Assembly (NCBI GenBank): GCA_003254905.1
Contig: QANU01004276.1
Location: 275,917 to 339,916 of the forward strand
Reading direction: 5' to 3'
DNA length: 64,000 nt
Origin: Nissolia schottii
Lineage: Eukaryota > Streptophyta > Magnoliopsida > Fabales > Fabaceae
Shown here: positions 34,938 to 46,030 of the stretch, in pieces
How positions within the stretch are numbered: position 1 is the first letter of the stretch
How the letters are laid out: every line of letters starts with the position of its first letter
Notes under the pieces: generated by a model
Told to the model about the DNA's origin: nothing
Database searches by the model: none
The model's input: only the letters and a program-made list of their open reading frames with translations
Position numbers and translations under genes: made by a program

Positions 34938-37900
34938 ATGGGTAAGAAGAAGAAGAGGGTTTCGTCGAAGGTGTGGTGCTATTACTGCGACCGGGAGTTC
35001 GACGACGAGAAGATATTGGTGCAGCATCAGAAGGCAAAGCACTTCAAGTGTCACGTCTGCCACAAGAAGCTCTCCACCGCCGGCGGCATGGCCATCCACG
35101 TCCTCCAGGTCCACAAGGAATCCGTCACCAAGTATAACCCCCTTTCTTCTTCTCCCTCTTTTTGTTGTTGCTTGATCTGGGTTCTGACTTTGTATATTAG
35201 GGTTTAAGTATATCCAATTTATGGCTTTAATGTGTAGCTGATTTCAATTCGTTTTGAGAACAAAGGTTTATGTAATTTGTGGTTTGTGGTTAGATTTAAA
35301 GCATGTGTTGCACTTACTGCAATAATTTACTGATGTTCGGATGTCAACATGCTCCTTTGAATGTGTCAACTACTGTTGAGATTTTACCCTTATTTATTTT
35401 TTGTTTTTTATTTTTTATTTTTTTATCAGGGTGCCCAATGCGAAACCTGGTAGGGAGAGTACTGATATTGAAATATATGGAATGCAAGGGATTCCTCCAG
35501 ATGTTTTGGCTGCTCATTATGGAGAAGAAGGTGATTCCTTATCTAATGATTTTCTTGTTGAGCTTCCGAATATTAAGTTGGTTTTTGTTTGCCTTGTAGA
35601 CAGTTGATTCTTGGTAGGACTTATTAACTACAAACAACCTAAATCATCTTCTTCTTTTTTGCTATTTTGCCATCTTAATGAACTCTTTCATTGAAAAAAA
35701 AGAAAAAAAAGAAAAGTCTAGTCACTATTGTTTTCAGTATCCTTCAATTTACTTGGTAGTCTTTGATGTCAAAAGTGTTTTCTTGTAGGACTTAAGTTAA
35801 AAACTTTGTATGTTGAATCAGACATCAAAATGGTTTCATCTCCTTTCTCACATTCCTGTATTTTATGCAGAGGATGATGTTCCATCAAAGGCAGCCAAGG
35901 TAGATATACCATCAACCCAGCTTGTAGGTGGAATGGTGCCACCTCCTATGGGTACAGGGTATCCTCCTCGACCAACTATGGGCACGGTACCACCAATGTA
36001 TGGTTTTTTTTTTTTTTTTTAATTGTCTGATTTTGATTCTCCTATTAGGATACATGCTCTATCTGTTATGTGGTGAAAGTGTTAAATTCTTGCTTATTTT
36101 ATTTATTTAAGATTATATATATGAGCTGCAAGAAATCTGGTCATGTACATACCTCCCTGCTGCAGTTATAATCCAGCTGTGCCTGTCCCTCCTAATGCTT
36201 GGGCTGTTCCGCCTCGACCTCAGCCATGGTTTCCTCAACCTCCAGCTGTTTCGATTCCTCCTCCTGCCCCATACACACAACAGCCATTATTTCCTGTGCA
36301 GAATGTGAGGCCACCATTGCCATCAACTGCTTCTCCCACACTCCAAACTCAGATTACTCCTCCTGGATTGCCTACATCTACACCTTCTGTCCCCGTTTCA
36401 CAACCTTTGTTTCCTGTTGTTGGAAATAACCATACAACGACTCAAACTTCTACATTTTCTGCTTCCCCTCTATCTTCAAGTGTTCCATCAATAGCACCAG
36501 TTCTATCTACAAATGTTCCTGTTGATGCACATTTGGGTGCCAATGCTACTGTAACAAATGCTTATCAAGCAATAGGGGTTCCAGGTAATCTTATATTTTC
36601 TTTCCTTTCCTTGAGCGACTGTTATTACGAGTTTATGATGAGTTTTTACTCTTTTACCCTTGCCAGAGGAAATAATTACCAAAATACCCTTGTTTTAAAA
36701 ATATTTTACCAAACTACCACTGTTTGGGCTGACGTGGATTCTGCGGACTGTGTGGACGGCCACGTCAGAATCGCCAACACGGATGGCGAATATGGCCTAA
36801 ATTCGCCAACACTGTTGGCGAAATCCTTACAAACCGAAATACATTATTTGTACTAAATTCGCCAAAGCGGTAGGCGAATTCAACATGAATTCGCCACTTG
36901 TGTTGGCGAATCACTACCCACGTGGACCTTGCTAACCGGTTTGGAAGAAAATCATATAAAACTATGCACACAAAACTCTTAATATATATGATGGAGGGTG
37001 CAAAAGTCTAAAAAACATGGTTTCTCGGATAAGTGCAAAAGTTGCAAAAGTCCAAAAAATATGCTTGCAAAAAGACCTATATGTTCTTTGTCGTGCCATC
37101 GATTTGCACTTCGGAGAGCCCGAATGGCTTGAACTGATGCGCGCGAGCCCAACTCCTATCTCAACTCTCTTTACTAATACAACTACTACTAAAGGTATAT
37201 AAACACTTAAAAGGTTTGTGATCTAACTAATGTGGGATTAGAGCTTTTGAAATACATGTCTTTAGAAGGTGGATTAGCTTATGTAGTTTTCTTTCCCTTA
37301 TGTGGCATCTTTTAACACAGGAGATTAAGATTCTTTTTTGCACTTGTATACCAATATTTGAGTTGTTTGTATCATATCAGTTCGTCACAAAGATCATCTA
37401 GCTAGTAGGGTTTTAAATTATTAAAGAAGAAAACGATCTTCTTTCACTCATGAGAAATCATGTTGTGGTTACTTAAAAGAAAGAAAAGTAAACCCTCCAA
37501 ACATAGTGAAAAAATAATAAATATATATACTGTGAGAGCGGAAACTACACGTATATACTGTGGTACTAGGTAATATATAAGGTTGAAAGATGCCACGTAG
37601 GGGAAAGAAAACTACATAAGCTAATCCACCTTCTAAAGACATGTATTTCAAAAGCTCTAGTCCCACATTAGTTAGATCACAAACTTTTTAAGTATTTATA
37701 TACCTTTAGTAGTTGTTGCATTGGTAAAAAGAGTTGAGAAAGGAGTTGGGCTCGCGCGCATGAGTCCAAGACATTCGGTCTCTCCAAAGTGCAAATCGAT
37801 GGATTTGCCCCCTGCGCGCACGACAAAGAGCGTATCGGTCTTTTTGCAAGCATATTTTTTGGACTTTTGCACTTATCCGAGAAACCATGTTTTTTAGACT

Positions 37901-39419
37901 TTTGCACCCTCCATCATATATATTAAGAGTTTTGCGTGCGTAGTTTTATATGATTTTCTTCCGAACCGGTTAGCAAGGTCCACGTAGGTAGTGATTTGCC
38001 AACATGGGTGGCGAATTCATCTTGAATTCGCCTACCACGTTGGCAAATTTAGTACAAATAATGTATTTCGGTTTGTAGGGAATTCGCCAACCGTGTTGAC
38101 GAATTTAGGCCATATTCGCCATCCGTGTTGGCGATTCTGACGTGGCCGTCCACGCGGCCCGCGGAATCCACGTCAGCCCAAACGGTGGTAGTTAGGTAAA
38201 ATGTTTTGAAACGAGGGTATTTTGGTACTTACTTCTTCTGGCGAGGGTAAAAGAGTAAAAAATTCGTTTATAACAGTTGAAAAATATAGTACTGAAAATT
38301 TTGGGTTTCAATCTTTAGGTGGGATAGCAGGTAACTCACATTCTTATGCATCTGGTCCAAATACTGGTGGTCCTTCAATTGGGCCTCCCCCAGTAATTGC
38401 TAACAAAGCACCTGCACCTCAGCCTGCTGCTAACGAGGTCTACTTAGTTTGGGACGATGAGGCAATGTCCATGGTTAGTCATAGTCTTGAGACAGTTCAC
38501 TTTTGTGTTCCATTCAACTACTTTTTTCCTATGTTCGTAATGTTATTGTACATGTTACTGTAGGAGGAAAGAAGAATGTCTTTGCCAAAATATCAGGTGC
38601 ATGATGAAAATAGCCAGGTAAGTCATACTACCTCTGTAATACGTGGAGTTGCTTTCACATCTAACCAGATGAGTAGGCTTTATGCTTTCTGTTTTCAGAT
38701 TCAGTTGTTTACACATTGTTTCCTATTTATAGAGGTACACTCTATAAATTTCTAAATTCTAATCCATTTCCAAAAAGAAATTGAATGACTAAGTAAATAT
38801 GATCCATTTAGTTCTCCCTTTTGCTTCCAACTTGAATGCGTAATATGCATGTTGTTCTATTTTGAATGGCCACTCTGGCTGCAAGCCATGCCTCCAAATT
38901 TTGTGGGCTTCAAAAGATTCAAGTAGGTATTCTACTAATTTCTTTTGTTAGTTAATTGTAATTTACTACAACATAATATTTGAAGCTTGCTGCAAACAAC
39001 CAACTTCATGATTCTTCATCCCAGCCTTTGTGCACTGTGTAAGAGTATGTATGTATATATGATACCTATTGGGTTTGGTTTTGCCAATGTTATTCTTTCT
39101 CCCTCTGATTGATTCAAAAGTTTGGGGTTTTGGGTGGAAATTGATCTTACCCAACAGATTTTTGCTCATTCGTAGCATCGTTACAATTTATTTTATGGAA
39201 CAAGTGAATTCAGACTTGGCCCAGGTCAGCTTCTTTCGCAGAGTTTGGATCTCTTGCATAGGACCAGGCTCTAAAATATTTGGTGGTTTGTTGTAACATG
39301 AGGTCTACTATTAATTGCTGATCACTATTCTCGTCTTTATCTTTCAGATGAGCTCCATTGACGCAGCCATAGATAAGAGGATACTTGAAAGCAGGCTGGC
39401 TGGCCGTATGGCGTTTTAG
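34938..39419 (+). CDS. SUF4: SUF4-like C2H2 zinc-finger protein (373 aa, seven exons)
   Basis: Exons 34938-35131, 35430-35530, 35871-35997, 36166-36584, 38319-38473, 38564-38617 and 39348-39419 join in frame to 373 aa. The N-terminus MGKKKKR is followed by two C2H2 fingers: C14, C17, H30, H35 and C38, C41, H54, H59. Then come the [20 protein letters not shown] segment, a long Pro-rich middle, and the C-terminal [20 protein letters not shown] and [10 protein letters not shown] blocks. This is the layout of Arabidopsis SUPPRESSOR OF FRIGIDA4, a nuclear DNA-binding factor acting with FRIGIDA at FLC, related to animal BuGZ/ZNF207. Length matches SUF4 (about 370 aa). In a legume the flowering role is not assured. 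Intron 4 (36585-38318) holds a 1.6-kb foldback transposon. Confidence 0.93.
36769..36911. repeat. Four-hairpin cluster, left arm
   Basis: Stem-loops at 36769-36790, 36800-36823, 36855-36880 and 36888-36911, each with an ATTCGCC stem and a 5-10 base centre. They are inverted relative to the four in the right arm. Confidence 0.8.
37992..38138. repeat. Four-hairpin cluster, right arm
   Basis: Stem-loops at about 37992-38018, 38024-38050, 38080-38106 and 38112-38138, mirror images of those in the left arm. Some stems carry mismatches (for example TTGCCAAC opposite GGTGGCGAA). Confidence 0.78.
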
Positions 39420-42417
39420 ATCAGTCGTACCATCCATATACACCTGCCAAATTTCTCCATGGGCTCAAAACAGGAATTTATAAGCTTCTGACAACGTATG
39501 TTTGGCATTCCTTTGATTAGTGGTCCAGTAAGTAACCTTCGTTTTTGGTGCTATTCTTTGTCAAAGTGAGACAAATGGGCATTGAACCCTACCACCATCA
39601 TATTGGAATTAAAGGAAGAAGGTTGAAATAGTTTTTTTGATCATAGTATTGTCTTCAGGATGTTGCGGAACGTTGTTTATTTCTCTCATTTTTCTATCCT
39701 TTTTTTCCCCCCTTACATCTGTAGTCAGTCAACCTTTAGGACGCGATATTCAGTACCATTTGATGTAATTTTACTTGTCTTGGGAGAAACATGGCATTGT
39801 TTGATGGTTCTTGATTATATTCTTCATTACAATTTGTTATCTTTTTAGAGTGTTTTTTTTTTAATAAAAAAAATTATTTCTTGTATAAGCAAGTCGCAAA
39901 GGGGAGAAAATACAAAGCTATGCAATATAATCCTAGACAAAAATAAAAGCACGCTATCGTCACCCGAAACGGCGCATGTGTTCCAAGAGGTGTTGGTCTG
40001 AGTGAGTGATCTTTAATGAAAGTGACGTGCCGCAGTGAGAATGAAACGTCTCTCTACCATCACGGCTTTCATGACCTCCTTTATGCATTGCTCTCCTCTC
40101 ACTTGCTCTTTAGGCGTTGACTTCTTTCCTTCATAGTTTTTATTTTTCCAATGGTTCTATATCTTACGCCCCCAAAAAACTTGTTCTTTCTGTTTGGTCA
40201 ACAACAAAACTGAGGTCCACCATTTGGAGGACAAATAAAACAAAGTCAGAATTGATACTGTGTAAAAAATGAAGGCCACAAGAACATGGAATCAACTCAA
40301 CGATAACCATATATAGACAGAGGAGAAAACAATAAAAGGACCAACAAGACAAGAAGTGAAATTTTTTTTACTTCTCGAAGCACTTTTTTAAAAAAAATAA
40401 ATAAATAAAACTATTTAAGTGTCTGAGGGAGTCAAAAGATTTCTTTTCTATTAGAAAGAATTTATACCAAATAAGCAATACACTGAAATAATTGCAGATT
40501 GCGGATGGAGCTTAGGCTCTGTAGAGATTAAACACTAGATACAGTAAAACGGGATCTAGTAAAAATCCCAAAAGTAAGGTTAGAAGTTATATTGCTGCTA
40601 AGGGTGTGTTTGTAGCTTAAGTAGCTGTACCAATTTATCAAAGTGATTGCTGAGAGAATAAAAGGGCTAGCAAAAACGTCACCATATCATCTATTGCTTT
40701 CATGGACAGTTGGACACCCGCCTCTTAAAAACGGCACACCACAGTCATCTAGTTGACAATGCTATTTTATTTTATTTTATTTGACACCTTGTGCTTGTAC
40801 CTCTTGCTTCACATGAATAATGTGGCTTTGCTACGGTTAAACAAACTATAAGGTGCCTTGATTTTTGGAAATTCGCTATTGCTTTCATCGCTTCGAATTA
40901 TCAAATAATCTGGCTAGAACTGGAAAAACACTTTTCAGTCCAAAACTTCCATTAAGTTTTAATAACTGCACATTTCTCCTAGGCCCTAGCCATCACTTTC
41001 ACCCTCATTCTTAAACTTCGGGATAATTATTGAATAAGGAAATATGCAGTGGGTGATTACATCAATGCCACATGTTTTCAAGTTTCTTTTTTAACTTGTT
41101 GAGGACAATTGAGTGTTTGACTAGAGAGAGTAGGAAAATAAGAATTTTACAATAAAAATAAAATAAAGAAAAGAAATTAAGATTGGTTTTGTGAGACAAT
41201 GATGAGTCCCACCAACAATTAGGAACACAGTTACTTCAAGTTCAGTTCAAATTTCAATCACCGATGTGAGGACCTTGTTGCGACACCCCCACCAAAACTT
41301 TTAGCAACTAAGATAATGATGAGTCCACTGTTGAACGTTAGATTCGGTTCTTGTTTAGGCGAATTTTTATTAATTCCAACATAATACAGAAGGAAGCCAT
41401 CTGAGATTTATAAATGAACTGAACTTATTGGGCATTTATATATGCTTTTACTTGGTTGTTCTGGTTTGTGTTTTAATTTTTCACTGCACACTTGATCCTG
41501 ACTTTAGTCTCTTCCTTTAATACTTGATTGATTCCTGAGTAGTGAATTCAAACCAATCGATCTTGTGAATGTCTAGTCCACATTAAAGGTGGTTGATTTA
41601 CAACTAAATAAGTTCCGTTCTTTATTCAAAAAGCAGCTAATCCTGGTTATCTTTGAGTGTGATATTTGGACAAAAGAAACACCACTTCATTTGGATCCAT
41701 AAGGTTCAAGACTGGTCCCTTGTAAACTATGGGAAATTGGGAAAAAGGACTGGTCCCTTACAGAGCTAATTTTTACACTGGCATAATTGCTTATTGCTTA
41801 TACTAAACATATATGAATGAGGAATGGTGATATGGCTCGATGGAAATTAAGTGAGAAAAGTGATGTATACAATATATGAATGAAGTACATGGTGTTGTCA
41901 ATTAAAGGGTTTATGTCTGTATTAATTCTGAAAACGATGTGTTGGCTACTTGGTGTACCACAAATCATGACTCATTGAAAAAACTGTCAAGATTAAAAAT
42001 ACGATCCTTTAGCTTTGGTGGTATACCTGTTTGCACTGGAATTAGCACAAATAAATATTGGGTGATATACACTTTGATTAACCAAAAGGCAAGAGAAATT
42101 GTTGGAAACTGTGGGATAGAAGAAGTGGACCCAGGGCATAGGGGTGTCATTTAATGTGTTCACATGCCAATAATCCTCTACACAGACGAAAGAGACGTGG
42201 TTGGTGGCTTCGTGATCCACCGCGCTGTGAGAATAAATGCTAGTAGTTGGAGTCTCTCTCAGTAGCAGCTATTAATGTCACCCCTCCCATTCCCCCTTCG
42301 GACCGCTCTCTGCATTTAATGAAAAGGACCACCCCCCCCACTCCCGGCATGTCACGCCCTCACGGATTTATCTACATCTGACCCCCCATGCTTCAATTTC
42401 ATTACTCCTCAGCCCCA
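39420..42417. other. Intergenic region between SUF4-like and DUF641 genes
   Basis: Starts with the SUF4-like 3' UTR. No gene, RNA or well-bounded repeat recognised. The last about 200 bases before 42418 are C-rich and probably hold the promoter and 5' UTR of the DUF641 gene. Confidence 0.45.
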
Positions 42418-43891
42418 ATGGCTTCCTCCTCCAAATCCCCTCCTCTCCCTTCTCGCCATTCTCCCCACTTCACTCCCGTAAGTGCCCCCGCCCCCCTCCA
42501 TTCTTTTCGGTGGCTATGCTGCTACTTATTCATTTCACCTTTGCTGCTCTTGTTGTTGTTCTTTGCAGATTCAAGAGGAGCGTGAGTTCGATGAAACAAC
42601 CGCGCCAAAGCACCGCCACCGACACCCTCCCACCCCCATCGCCAGCACCGCCAAGAAGAAGCGGTCGGAGTCGGACTGCTCAATCAGCGGCGAGGACGGC
42701 TCCGTTTCGTGCAACAAGTGCAGGCCACACTCCCGAGACAGAATCTTGGTCCTCCCGTTGGAGCAGTCCTCCTGCAGCAGCAGCAGCAAGCAGTCGTCGT
42801 TCTCCCTCCTGGCGAGCCCCAACAGCATGTTCAGGTCCATCGTGTCGAAGCTGAGCAGGAAGAGCCCCCTGTCCTCGTCCCAGGCGGGCTCCAGGGAAGA
42901 GCAGTGGAGGATGGCGGTGGCGGAACTCTCCCACAAGCTAGCCCAGGCGACGAGGAAGCGAGACGAGGCAGTGGTGGAAGCGTCGAGGCTGATGAAATCA
43001 ATGTGCGAGTTGGAGAGGAAGGTGAACAAGCTGGAATTGTACTGCCACACATTGAAGTCGGGGCTGGAAGAGTCGGTGATGAACATAAACAAATCCCCGA
43101 ATCACAGGGATCATCATCAAGAGTCGGTGATTGGGCACTTCTTGGTTTCGGTCTCGGAAGCGAGGTCGTCGGTGAGGGTGCTGAGCCGTTCGCTGACAAT
43201 GCAGTTGAGGCACATGGGAGGGAAAGTGTGCGACAAAGTGTCCCTCCTCCTCCAGCCATACGACGCACGAGTCTCCTTCACCAAGAACCCTAGGACCCTC
43301 CTCCTCTACCTGGAGGCGCTACTCAACAGGACCTTCTTCGACGACTTCGAAACCATCGCCTTCCACAAGACCGCCTGCACCCACCTGCTCAACCCGGCCG
43401 AGCGCTGCGACTCCAACTTCGCCTCCTTCAACGCCCTCCACGCCCTCACCTGGGAGGAGGTGCTCAGCAAAGGCACCCGCCACTTCAGCGAGGACTTCAG
43501 CAGATTCTGCGACAGGAAGATGAGCGAGATCGTCGCCATGCTCGGCTGGAACAGGGCGTGGCCGGAGCCCCTGCTCCAGGCCTTCTTCGCCGCCTCCAAG
43601 AGCGTGTGGGTGGTGCACCTCCTCGCCAATTCGGTGCACCCGGCTCTCCCCATATTCAGGGTGGAGAAAGGGGTCAGGTTCGATTCGGTGTACATGGAGG
43701 ACATGGGGGGTGGGGACAAGTCCTCTTCCTCCAAGTTGGTGCCCAGCATGGTCAGGATAATGGTGGCGCCTGGCTTCTACGTATATGGCAGTGCTGTCAA
43801 GTGTAAGGTGCTCTGCAGGTACCTCACCACCACCACCACCGGCAACAAGGAAGATAAAGTTTTGAGGTTAACCAATCCATCGTCCCCTTAA
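42418..43891 (+). CDS. DUF641 / IRK-interacting protein-like (460 aa, two exons)
   Basis: Exon 1 is 42418-42477 (20 codons, MASSSKSPPLPSRHSPHFTP) and exon 2 is 42569-43891. They join in phase 0 across a 91-bp GT-AG intron and give 460 aa. The N-terminus is Ser/Pro- and His/Arg-rich and looks disordered. Residues about 128-195 (EEQWRMAVAELSHKLAQATR onward) form a coiled coil. The C-terminal globular part, about 205-445, carries the plant DUF641/GIL1-type blocks, with LLLYLEALLNRTFFDDFE, a Cys-rich AERCDSNFASFNAL segment and a terminal MVAPGFYVYGSAVKCKVLCR. Family members include GRAVITROPIC IN THE LIGHT 1 and an interactor of the receptor kinase IRK, both plant-specific signalling adaptors. 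No enzymatic motif. The longer frame opening at 42482 reads through the intron and is not the true start. Confidence 0.9.
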
Positions 43892-45092
43892 TTAACCCTT
43901 TTTTTTTCTTCCATTTTGATGATACGAACGGTTGCGGTTGGATTTGGATCAGCTTCTTTGCTTTTACATTGCCCAATGTTTAATGTATATTATATACTAT
44001 ATTATTATAATATATATTTTGGGATGAGATGGACCAATGCTATTTTGTGTCCGTGTAACATCTTTTCCGGATTTGTTTAAACTTTGCTGGGTGGTTGGAT
44101 CGATGTGGAGTGTTTAAAAGGCAAATGTATGTTTTCTTGCGTTTGGGATGTTTGTTTGTTGGTAATGTATCATCGAGAGGAGAGATTTTTGGGTCAAAGT
44201 GAACCATTTGGCATCTTCTGGTTTCCTCCTTGTTTTATCGTCTGTCTAGTCCATTTGGACTTTCTGTCATTTTTGTTTCCTAGTCACCAAATTTTTACAT
44301 TTTGGGCACTTAGATGGATCGGGTTGGGAAAATACAACTAGGGCTTAGATTCAGATTCCCATGGGTCCTAGGCATGTGGATTGCGATCAGAGGTAGTAAT
44401 TATGATCTAGTGAAAAAGAGAACATGTATAGGGGGACCAAAATAATACTAGGACTTTTTTATTTGAACCTTATGCTTCTGTTTCATTATCCATGTAGTAA
44501 TTTTACTTTTTCTTACTATAATTTTTATAGTATTAACATTACAACATAACATTATTTATTTTCAAATTGAGAAAATAATTAAGGGAATATTTAAAAGTTT
44601 TATGTATATTTATTATTTATCTTAATAGCTTCTCCAATAATGTATCAAAATTGATCTTGCGGTTCATTGTATAAGTAAGCAGGGGCAGTCCTTTCTTTCT
44701 TACTAGAGTAAAATGGAGAGACTATTTTGCATAATTTGAGAAGGGACTAATTCCATGAGCTGAGGACTAATCCCTCCTTTTCTTCCAATAAAATTTTAAT
44801 ATGTGTCCACCTTTTTTTTAATTTAAAAACGTGTGGGACCAAAGTGAAAACTAAAATTGGTTCCTTTTATTAGAGCAAAGTGTCCCGCTCTTGCCTCTTG
44901 ATCCTCTGATGCTTTTTATGATATAATGTTGAGGTGATTAACATTGTGACAATGTTGAGGTCAAAATTGAGATTTGTTTCATGTGAAATAATTTTGAGGA
45001 ATCTTCTGGCGCTTACACAAAAGAATATTTAACGAGGACAAGCGATTACGGCGTTTTCAGGTGAAGAATAGGGGCATGAATTGTACAAGTAA
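43892..45092. other. 3' flank of the DUF641 gene
   Basis: Non-coding; the first few hundred bases are 3' UTR. A frame at 44084-44341 has no family features. Nothing else seen. Confidence 0.45.
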
Positions 45093-45281
45093 GTGGAGAG
45101 CGAGAACTGGAAACGTAAATTATATTCATATAAAGGTCACTGGAGTGACTCTAATTACAAAGCTATCCTTGCCAGAGCAAAGGATTATGGTGCAAGTTAC
45201 ATTGTAGAAAGGGGAGAAAAGATTGTCAAGGTTGAAGAGATTGTTATGATTACAACTACTCCTAGGAAAGCAGGGAAATGA
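45093..45281 (+). pseudogene. Possible 3' fragment of an unidentified gene
   Basis: An open frame of about 62 codons ending at a stop (45279-45281) has protein-like composition: balanced charges, the segment HWSDSNYKAILARAKDYGAS, then a Lys/Glu-rich end. It lacks an ATG (it opens at GTG) and no upstream exon is evident. I do not recognise the family. It could be the last exon of a decayed or retroposed gene, or chance. Confidence 0.3.
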
Positions 45282-45294
45282 AATGAAAAAGAAA

Positions 45295-46030
45295 AATGGT
45301 GGCATACGCTGAGCTTCCGTGCGACTGCTGGCTGCCGCTATGGGGACTTACATGAGTCGGTAGGAGTGTCAGGAATCCACCCCGAGTTTAGTCCAGGAGC
45401 CTGGTATTTATAGAGTTCCACGGCTCTCCTCTTCTGATAACCGTTCTTCCTCCAGCCGTCGACGGTTACCACTTTCGACCATCGTGGTTCGCATAAGGCG
45501 GACCGATTACGCTGCATGTGTGACACGACATGCAGCTGTTGTCTTCATTGTGCTCCTTAACAGTTGTGCCACCTTCTAAATATGGGAAGTTATTTTCCCT
45601 TCGTGGCCACGTCAGATTGGGGGTTACTAACCGTGTTCAAATTTGTTAATCGTTCCCTCCCTAGAACTGGCTTAATACTACAATTTTCTGCTAAGTCTCA
45701 AATTCTGTCGCGAGATTAGCCCCACACGAGGCTACTACCATGAAGCTACCGTGACAACTCTTAGATGAATTGTTATCTTTGTGACAATTTCCACTTTGCT
45801 CATCTGTCATGAGATTAGCCTCACATGAGGCTACTACCATGAAGCTATTGTTACATTTATTAGACAAATTGTCATCTTTGCGACAGCTTTATCTTATTCG
45901 TTAAACTATAATGTCGACACCGTTCGCGTCACCAACATTCATTTTGACGCGAACTCTTAGTTAAAATTCGCTTCTCACTATATTGCGAATTTTGGACCTA
46001 ATAAGATCTAAAGAAGGATTATTATTTACA
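45295..46030 (-). mobile_element. Possible LTR fragment with internal 99-bp duplication
   Basis: GC-richer island with a TATA box on the minus strand (TATAAATA, 45412-45405) and a two-copy tandem repeat with period about 99 bp. The GAGATTAGCC...CATGAGGCTACTACCATGAAGC word group occurs at about 45712 and 45811. This composition and promoter look like a retrotransposon LTR, but termini and target duplication could not be fixed. Confidence 0.4.

Larger units (their letters stand above)
36640..38265. mobile_element. Foldback Mutator-like element in SUF4 intron 4
   Basis: Two inverted arms of about 675 bp (36640-37314 and 37584-38265) surround a 269-bp spacer. The outermost ends read GAGTTTTTACTC and, inverted, GAATTTTTTACTC. 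The flanks are GTTTATGAT (36631-36639) and GTTTATAAC (38266-38274), a 9-bp duplication with two mismatches. Each arm carries four short hairpins of the type TTCGCCAAC/GTTGGCGAA. No transposase is encoded. The element is wholly intronic, and the exon 4/exon 5 junction stays in frame. Confidence 0.82.

Noticed and set aside
37660..37680. TCCCACATT word resembling the snRNA upstream element
   Set aside because: It belongs to the foldback arm, is imperfect, and no TATA box or snRNA follows.
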